A stretch of DNA of 64,000 bases. Source: Liolophura sinensis (taxonomy: Eukaryota > Mollusca > Polyplacophora > Chitonida > Chitonidae). The notes beneath the pieces are model-generated. The model was not told where the DNA came from. It was given only the letters and a program-made list of their open reading frames with translations, and searched no databases. Each line of letters begins with the position of its first letter. The stretch's first letter is position 1. Location: NCBI RefSeq assembly GCF_032854445.1, contig NC_088300.1, forward strand, positions 51,374,984 to 51,438,983. Direction: 5' to 3'. The position numbers were made by a program, and so were the translations under genes. Positions 57,288-64,000 of the stretch are shown here, piece after piece.

Positions 57288-57510
57288 ACTTGATTTATTT
57301 GATTGATGTTTACGACGTACTCAAGAATATTTCACTTATACCACGGCGGCCAATATTATGGTGGAAGGAAACCGGGCAGAACCCGAGGGAAACCGACGAC
57401 CATCCGCAGGTTTCTGGGCGACCTTCCCACGTATGGCCAGAGAAGAAAATAGCATGAGCTGGACTTGAACTTACTATAAGCGACCCTATTAGTGAGAAGC
57501 TCCTGGATGT
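57288..57510 (-). mobile_element. SINE-A copy, 5' truncated
   Basis: GATGTTTACGACGTACTCAA, CCAATATTATGGTGGAAGGA, CTTCCCACGTATGGCCAGAG and GAGCTGGACTTGAACTTACT. Ends at GAAGCTCCTGGATG within the head; the flanks are only weakly alike (TGTGCTTACTT, TGTGCACACTT). Confidence 0.92.
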
Positions 57511-57618
57511 GCACACTTTAAGGTACTAAATTACCTATGTATGTGACGCTACCTTTTCAAGATAAGATCAATTTATATTTTGGTTTTCTTTGAACCGTTA
57601 CCAAGAGTAGTGTTTTTC

Positions 57619-57960
57619 CCTGACTAGGGTAAATTGACAAGAGGCTGGATTTCACCGGTAATACATGCGACCATTTGCCAACTATTACACTTTCGTCATT
57701 GCTTTTTTGTATGCTCTTTTTCACTGTGCTCTAGTCTTTTATGTTGTGTAAAAACATATATCGGTATTCTGCTGGTGCACTAAGTATCCCCGAGGCCTAA
57801 TCCCTGTGCATTATTTTAATGTGATAGTATAATTTAAATGTGATGACAAGTCCGCATTTTGAGTAATTCTATACCAGTGACGTCTAATAAATTACAGCTG
57901 GCTTCACCTTGTAACCTTAATATATGGTGCTAGTTGCGCCTTTTCCAGCTTATACCTGAA
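57619..57960 (+). repeat. R2 dispersed repeat
   Basis: GGGTAAATTGACAAGAGGCT, GGATTTCACCGGTAATACAT, GACCATTTGCCAACTATTAC, TAGTCTTTTATGTTGTGT, then TGTGATGACAAGTCCGCATT and GAGTAATTCTATACCAG. Carries both R2 blocks. Confidence 0.8.
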
Positions 57961-57964
57961 CATT

Positions 57965-58670
57965 GGGAATAAAACCATGACTGAGCTAAATTAACAAGAG
58001 GTCGGATTTCACCTGTAATATGGAAAGGCCGATTTTGTACAACGTAGACCTTGTGTCATAGCTTTCCAAAAATGAGATTATCACCTTTCTTAGATTAATG
58101 AACGATGTGGGAATCTATGCGTCAACTCTAATATCAAATATTATCGTTATCTCCCACCTTAATGCTGGCAGCCGTCATATAGATGAAATATTCTTGAGTA
58201 CAGCGTAAAATAATCAAATAAATAAATAATCGAATAATTATCAACGAATCAATCATTTATAGATAAAACAGTAAATAAAAAGCATACCAAAAATAGAACA
58301 GGTTTAACACCCACTTCATAAGCTGTATTTAAGGTTATTGTTTACAATACAAAATCTACATTTTCAGATTTTTAGGCCTCAATTCAGAGTGAAACATAAA
58401 AATTGCGACGAAATATTTATTTTACACATACAGGTTATATTTTTTTATCATTAGGGCGCCCTGTGTACTTTGATAAAAGGTCAGGTTTTCAAATGCGCCT
58501 TACTTTAAGCTGCCTGGTCACTTGGTGCGGTTTTTCGCGTTGAAAGAAAATGGGACAATATTTAAGACAACGGCATAGACAGTAAAACTAGAGCTGCTGC
58601 GACAGTGGGATAGTTCACACGGAACCAGTGAAATCTGGCCTGTTGTCAATTTACCTCAGTTAGGGATTTT
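57965..58670. repeat. R2 heads in inverted orientation, about 0.7 kb apart
   Basis: The plus-strand CTGAGCTAAATTAACAAGAG, GTCGGATTTCACCTG starting at 57981 is mirrored at 58617-58660 (minus strand: CTGAGGTAAATTGACAACAG, GCCAGATTTCACTGG). The pair could be the ends of one TIR element or two separate R2 copies. Confidence 0.65.
58146..58232 (+). mobile_element. SINE-A 3' fragment
   Basis: TCTCCCACCTTAATGCTGGC, AGCCGTCATATAGATGAAAT, ATTCTTGAGTACAGCGTAAA and an AAAT tail; inside the inverted R2 pair. Confidence 0.85.
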
Positions 58671-58938
58671 GAAATTAGAATGAAGTTTTGGATTTTCAGG
58701 CATAGTGCTTAAACAGTAGATTCTTGAAAGTCCCTTACCACCAATGCTTGCAGCAGAATCAGGTGAAACAAATCCTTAGCTGATCAACAGAAGCTCTATT
58801 TATATGTTTAGACTAAAATAATTTTACAGTTCACACGTTTTTGATTTTTTAAATTCTGTAAGTCGATACGATATATATCGTGCTGTACGATTGAACACCT
58901 TTATGCTCAGCGAAATGGTTCATTTTGGTTGGTATAAT

Positions 58939-59140
58939 TTATTTATTTATTTATTTGATTGGTGTACTCAAGAATATTTCACTTATACGACAGCGGCCAG
59001 CATTATGGTGGGAGGAAACCGGGAAGAGCCCGGTCCAAACCCACGACCATCCGCAGGTTGCCGGCAGACCTTCCCACTTACAACCGGAGAGGAAGCCAGC
59101 ATGAGTTGGACTTGAACTCACAGCGACCGCATTGGTGAGA
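58939..59140 (-). mobile_element. SINE-A copy, 5' truncated, bordering a minisatellite
   Basis: 3' block (GATTGGTGTACTCAAGAATA, lacking the TTTTACGCC part), body (GCCAGCATTATGGTGGGAGG, GGTTGCCGGCAGACCTTCCC) and box B region; it stops at GGTGAGA. GGTTGGTATAAT is identical on both sides (58927-58938, 59141-59152), and the right copy is also the first 12 bases of the 42-bp array. Confidence 0.95.
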
Positions 59141-59854
59141 GGTTGGTATAATGAGAAGACGACTATATACAGCACTTCGAGTGGTTGGTATAATGGCAAA
59201 ACGACTATATACAGCACTTCGAGTGGTTGATATAATGGCAAGACGACTATATACAGCACTTCGAGTGGTTGGTATAATGGCAAGGCGACTATATACAGTA
59301 CTTCGAGTGGTTGATATAATGGCAAGACGACTATATACAGCACTTCAAGTGGTTGGTATAATGGCAAGGCGACTATATACAGTACTTCGAGTGGTTGGTA
59401 TAATGGCAAGGCGACTATATACAGCACTTCGAGTGGTTGGTATAATGGCAAGGCGACTATATACAGTACTTCGAGTGGTTGATATAATGGCAAGACGACT
59501 ATATACAGCACTTCGAGTGGTTGGTATAATGGCAAGGCGACTATATACAGTACTTCGAGTGGTTGATATAATGGCAAGACGACTATATACAGCACTTCGA
59601 GTGGTTGATATAATGGCAAAACGACTATATACAGTACTTCGAGTGGTTGGTATAATGGCAAGACGACTGTATACAGTACTTCGAGTGGTTGGTATAATGG
59701 CAAGACGACTGTATACAGTACTTCGAGTGGTTGGTATAATGGCAAGGCGACTATATACAGTACTTCGAGTGGTTGGTATAATGGCAAGGCGACTATATAC
59801 AGTACTTCGAGTGGTTGGTATAATGGCAAGATGACTGTATACAGTATTTCGAGA
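59141..59854. repeat. 42-bp minisatellite, 17 units
   Basis: Unit: GGTTGGTATAATGGCAAGGC then GACTATATACAGTACTTCGA and GT. Variable positions include GGT/GAT, AAGGC/AAGAC/AAAAC and GTACTTC/GCACTTC; these variants are shared between units, as expected from unequal exchange or slippage. Because 42 is 14 codons and the unit lacks stops, long frames run on both strands (59151-59834 plus; 58951-59829 minus, continuing into the SINE). These frames are artefacts of the repeat, with no start context or other coding sign. Confidence 0.97.
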
Positions 59855-59859
59855 TAAAT

Positions 59860-61300
59860 GAGAAGCTCATCACTGCATTTCTAAAAAAAAAACCGTTTTG
59901 TGTACCGTTTTGCGTACACGTGTTTCTGTAGCTCGCGATGTAAATAAGGTATGTTTGGAACACGTTGAAATTGTAGGTGCAAACAGAATGATGATGTGTA
60001 CAAGGTACATATTAGTGTTCCTGTGCAAATTTGCAACAATTAGTGTGTGCTTGTGATACTCATTTTGTGTATTTTTTTTGTACACTGTTGCACGGTACGT
60101 TCCCGCAAAGTAGGGTGGTGCTCCTATGCAAGGTTTACAGCCATACATTACTACACCCTATAACTGAGCAATTGTCAAGCACAGCGGCACTACAGCGTAT
60201 TACTGCGAAACGCCGTGCCGTTGCTGAAATCGGCTCTCAACTACATGTATAGCACTACGCGTTAACCGTACAGCCTTCAACCACACACTACACAGCACAT
60301 TACCGCACTATACAATGATCACAAACACACACCGAAGTGCCGTGCCGCTGTTTTGCCTACTTCTTACAAGGGCAGAATGTTTCTTTTCGGTTACAGATTA
60401 TAAGATACAGGAAACGTATATATGTATGCTCTGTACAGTGTTGAACAGTTGTTCCACATGACAGCCCAGACTAAGTAACCGTTCCCCATTTGAGATACAC
60501 CTGACCGAACGAGTTTAGTGACACAGAATGGTCACAGTTCCTCCACGCAAAATGTAATCCTTCCTATCAAAGAATGTATGCCAGCAAAGGGGCTATGATT
60601 CTGCGGTTTCCATCTCGGAGGCTTTCTCCAAAGACATTAAACTCAAAACTGGATAAGCCCCTTTATTCGGTTTTGAATGGCTGACCAATGGCTGTAAGCT
60701 GTACTGTATGCCGACATCAGTCTCCGCAAGCCTACCACTATTATTACGAATCGGTAACTGTAACACTGAACAGTTTTGAAATAAATAGTTGTCTGTTGCT
60801 CTCTGAAGGTTAAATCCAAGGTAGAAAAGGGTAACTTAATCTTATCTGTCAGCGAAATCGATTCATCGAATACCGGTAGTTAACGTATTATTTCTCATTG
60901 AGGAGATGTAGGTTCTTTGGTAGCCTGAGTATCAGCCCATTGCTTTAATGTATTCCTTCACGTATAATTACGGCCTGAAAGATATGAAGCTCCAGAACAC
61001 ACATGCGCGATTTCTGGAAACAGAAGGGCGTGGAAATATTTAAGTTTCCTCCGTGACAATCTTATCTCTCAACGTCATATTGTTTTGCTGTCATTTCAAA
61101 TGGCCACAGCCAGGAATATGATTGACTCGTAACTAATTAATGTCAACTGAAAATACAAACCTTTCATTTCACAAGAGTTTCATTTTCCCTCTTGTTTTTG
61201 GTCGAAAAGACAGTTTGAGAAAGATGTCACGCATACCTGTCAGTCTGCAAGTTGAAGCGGCAATCTAAAAACAAGCAACTCGTCCTTATTCTATAGTTTC
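59860..61300. other. Non-coding, no recognisable feature
   Basis: No repeat family or supported exon. CACTACA/CACA-rich, low-complexity stretches lie at about 60160-60350. Confidence 0.45.
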
Positions 61301-61308
61301 AACCTGTC

Positions 61309-62011
61309 GCCTATATTCAGTTATCTGTAAAATCTACCAAAATTGTCTTTAGTTAAGGACTGGTCGTGTCCATATCATTGCACAGTAAATGAAGATAGAG
61401 TGCTTTTTGTAATTCATAACACCATAAGCTTGTTTTAGACACTAATAACGCATTGTTTCGGGTGACGTCATAATTATTCAAAAGCACGTGGTATGCTGGA
61501 CAATGGGCGTGGAGAATAATTTGGTCTACAATGGCTGCACCAACAAGCAGTTAGGACAAACTCCACTCAGTAACACAACCAACACTATTGTCACCGTGAA
61601 GAGAATAAATTGTTTTTTTTTTGTTTTTTTTTACTCTAAAACCACATTGCCGTCAGATCATATGCTACCAGAGATAAAATAAAATTAATTTATTAAGGCT
61701 ATGTTATACTGAAACATGTGAACAATTTCAGGAATGGTCGTGTCAGCAACAGGGTTTACAGTGAAGTTAATAGCAGCTTAGGTAACTGGTGTTTCCCACC
61801 GTCAGACCATATTAAACTCTGCCCAATATCCAGCATGCTGCTGATTTTTAAACAATTATGACGTCACTTGAGGCCGTCGAAACCGAGCTTATACAGTTTA
61901 ATATTATGTAAGAAAACGAACTTTAGGTAGAGCTCGTGTTGCTACGTGTCACTAACTAAAGGCAATTTTGGTTGCGAGTTTGACTAATTTTATAGACAGT
62001 CGAATATAGGC
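61309..62011. repeat. R3 fold-back repeat, both arms present
   Basis: The element begins GCCTATATTC and ends GAATATAGGC. Left-arm blocks ACCAAAATTGTCTTTAGTTA, GCTTTTTGTAATTCATAACA and GGTGACGTCATAATTATT reappear in reverse order and orientation as AACAATTATGACGTCACTTG, TTTAATATTATGTAAGAAAA and TAACTAAAGGCAATTTTGGT. The arms are about 200-300 bases with a 150-200 base centre containing T runs. No coding sequence. It is best explained as a non-autonomous DNA transposon of fold-back type; the family is unknown to me. Confidence 0.8.
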
Positions 62012-62019
62012 GACTAGCT

Positions 62020-62930
62020 AAAAGAAACGGGCTATATGTATGTTACACAAAGTGATAAGGACAACGTCATTTTTAGACAGTCGGTGGAGCAGTTGTGTTG
62101 TATTCAGACAACGAAGTGTTGCATGGTTTACATGGTTGTTAAGAAATAGCAACACTTGCTATACATGTTTGTTAAAGCCATATTGCCTAAATATTTGTAC
62201 AGTTAAGCGCTTGTGAGACAGCTTCTAAAAAGAGCAAAGAAACAGCAATATTTTCTTTGAGACAACACAATATTGGCAAGCTAACTGTCCAGACAAGTCA
62301 ACGTTGTAAATTGCTTATTGGTTCTTAAAACAAGTCCGAACTGACTGAATACATGTTGAGACTGAGCAATATTGGCTACATAGTTGTTGAGACAGGCTAA
62401 ATAGTAGCTATAATAAAGATGCAATTTAATCATTGCTGTTTAGCCGTTGCAATAATGGATACATAGTAGTTAATAGCTGGTCTGGCTTCGCAACGCTGGT
62501 TATATCATCAAGTATAACATGTGATACATCATGTAAGCATCACTGAATACGAGTTTTGCCAAGTCATTCATTCGCCCTTCTGACTTTGATACGCGACACT
62601 GTAACAGTAACAATTTACTGTTTACCAAGGCCTTAAGGTCCTTCTTCATCAACATTTCCGTTGACGCACCGACTTTGGTCTCTTGTACATTCCAATGTCA
62701 AACAAACGGAAAAGACATAAGTGTCCAGTAGGAAAGTGTAGCAAAACTAAAACTTACTTTTCCAGAATTCCGTATAATTGAGTTGAGTTTACTTACTATT
62801 GATTATCGGAATTTTTTTGTCGTAAATATTCCAAAAACGTTCACAAAGTTGGATTTCCTACAGAAGCAGCCATGGCACCTTTAATATGCTGAGTTGGACG
62901 GGATAGTGATGAAAGTAATCCACGCGGAAT
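62020..62930. other. Non-coding spacer downstream of the neuropeptide gene
   Basis: Unique-looking AT-rich DNA. No exon or repeat could be supported. Confidence 0.45.
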
Positions 62931-62949
62931 GAAACAGTGAAATGAAACA

Positions 62950-62955
62950 TTTATT
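62950..62955 (-). terminator. Candidate poly(A) signal of the neuropeptide gene
   Basis: AATAAA on the minus strand, 52 bases after the stop codon at 63008-63010. Cleavage would be expected about 10-30 bases further on, near 62925-62940. Confidence 0.6.
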
Positions 62956-63007
62956 AAAACAGAATTCCCCAGAAAACTGGACAAACTGTTTGTCCAAGAG
63001 GGGAATG

Positions 63008-63375
63008 TTATTTCCGTCCGTAACCAATATTCCAGCCGTTTTGTCGCTTTGGGAGAATTTCCCTTTGAACTCTATGATGAGCTTCGGTCGGTGTTTCGCC
63101 ATCTTTTTTTCCGTATGTCGCGAACCAGTCCTGTTGTCTCTTTCCGTAGCCTTGCGCCCAGGCTTGGTGACGTTTCAATGGTCCCCTCCGAGACGGTCGT
63201 CGTAACCGAAGCAGCTTTTCCTTGATTTTATTGGCTAATGAGTCTTGGTCTTCTTCTTCCTGTGGAATGCCGTATCCATGAAGACTGACCGGAAATTGAG
63301 ATATACCTTCAGCATCCACCACGGACGTGTCTACCACGGAATCTTCATCCGTCAGGTAATAGTAGCTTGGGAAGG
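63008..63375 (-). CDS. Wx3Yamide-type neuropeptide precursor, terminal exon (5' end outside window)
   Basis: The exon opens behind an acceptor (TTACATTTCAG, boundary at 63375) with a split first codon and runs 121 codons to TAA. After an acidic spacer (FPSYYYLTDEDS, then QEEEDQDS) come three copies of one design: HQAWAQGY-GKR (exon residues 69-79), QQDWFATY-GKK (80-90) and QNGWNIGY-GRK (111-121, directly before the stop). Each is W-x3-Y followed by the Gly amide donor and a dibasic site; two also start with Gln, which can cyclise. Dibasic sites RR and KR precede copy 1 and KR precedes copy 3. Convertase cleavage, trimming and amidation would give secreted W-x3-Y-amide peptides acting through receptors on other cells. 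From memory, Wx3Yamides are a named molluscan family; the copy spacing fits. No signal peptide is in this exon and none is convincing up to 64000, so the first coding exon lies beyond the window. Confidence 0.82.
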
Positions 63376-64000
63376 CTGAAATGTAACGAGAAGTTCATAT
63401 GAAACATACAGTGAGAAGGCGTCCTTTTCTGAGGAAATGTAAATAACGTACACATTTCGATCTGTAAAACTGACAGAATCACTGATCAGATGAACTTATA
63501 TAAAGTTTTAGTTGGTTTATTATTTGATTGATTGATCGAACTCTTTCCAATTTGATCAGAGGCGAGTTGCCCTGTACTATAGATGCGCACACTTACGGAT
63601 GGAGAACGGGCTTTGTATAAAGACAAAAGATCGTTTAACGGTTTAACAAATTGTATGCACGTAATTGACTGAGTCATCATGGTTACTCACTGCGACTTGT
63701 TCTCAACTTAACCTTTGTTCATTGATATATATGAATTAAGTACGAATACAACGGCACCAAACTTGAAAAGTCGGTAATCGCTCGAGATCGTACGTTATCA
63801 CCTTCAAACTATTCGCCGCACATATTCTATCCCCAAAAATGAATAAAATGTGGCAAAAATTGCATATTTTATGCTACCATTCTGTTTTACTCCCTTTGCA
63901 GAGGTCATGCATTTTACACCAATCAACGGCAGGCTTAGGCCATAGCAATTGACCTAGATACGTCAAAGCTGCGTATATATGACGTCGTGCACTATTGTTG
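63376..64000 (-). other. Probable intron of the neuropeptide gene
   Basis: Starts at the splice acceptor of the terminal exon. I found no frame with a signal peptide followed by a donor in a matching phase. The minus-strand frame 63486-63680 lacks a hydrophobic leader. No repeat family is recognised. Confidence 0.5.

Noticed and set aside
58951-59829. 292-codon minus-strand frame, and a 227-codon plus-strand frame over the same DNA
   Set aside because: Both arise from a 42-bp minisatellite with no stop in any unit; the minus frame even runs into a SINE. No start context, composition or domain supports a protein.
63486-63680. Possible signal-peptide exon of the neuropeptide gene
   Set aside because: The frame has no hydrophobic leader and no donor in the required phase; the true first exon is probably beyond the right edge.

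Overview
The window looks like nuclear DNA of an AT-rich invertebrate, most likely a mollusc and at least a lophotrochozoan. Three things point there: a precursor exon carrying Wx3Yamide-type neuropeptides (a family reported from bivalves and other molluscs), a dense population of tRNA-derived SINEs whose body resembles the Meta-SINE type seen in bivalves, and the gene-poor layout with AT-rich spacers. There are no bacterial operons, rRNA genes, free-standing tRNA genes or CRISPR arrays. Almost all short open frames are chance openings or sit inside repeats.

Genes: the one confident host gene is at the right edge on the minus strand (63008-63375), the terminal exon of an amidated neuropeptide precursor; its signal-peptide exon must lie further right. 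A weaker candidate is a short signal-peptide ORF at 1845-1952 (+) behind a TATA-like element and ahead of a consensus splice donor. Two protein-coding transposon relics are clear: the C-terminal part of a reverse-transcriptase-type polyprotein (10696-11028, +) and a decayed pogo/Tigger-like transposase (34004-35707, +) inside a nearly complete element with degraded terminal inverted repeats (33568-36366).

Mobile DNA: the commonest family (here SINE-A) has about 26 recognisable copies or fragments, many with exact target-site duplications. SINE-B (33040, 7585, 40916), SINE-C (56122, 14048, 14853) and a few SINE-D copies (51222, 41812) are rarer. Three further dispersed repeats that I cannot name were found by comparing parts of the window with each other: R1 (11.3, 13.4, 16.6, 17.3, 20.7 kb), R2 (7.4, 29.7, 46.4, 53.5, 57.6, 58.0 and inverted 58.6 kb) and a long-armed fold-back repeat R3 (52.7 and 61.3 kb).

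Tandem DNA: minisatellites with units of about 61 bp (5.25 kb), 41 bp (16.47 kb, grown from an R1 copy), 22 bp (32.9-36.5 kb, interrupted by a SINE-B and by the pogo element), 90 bp (38.8 kb), 58 bp (41.4 kb), 59 bp (56.56 kb) and 42 bp (59.14 kb, 17 units, bordered by a SINE-A whose target duplication is the start of the repeat unit), plus long (AT)n runs. The window is best read as the intergenic flank of a neuropeptide gene, built up by repeated and nested insertions.
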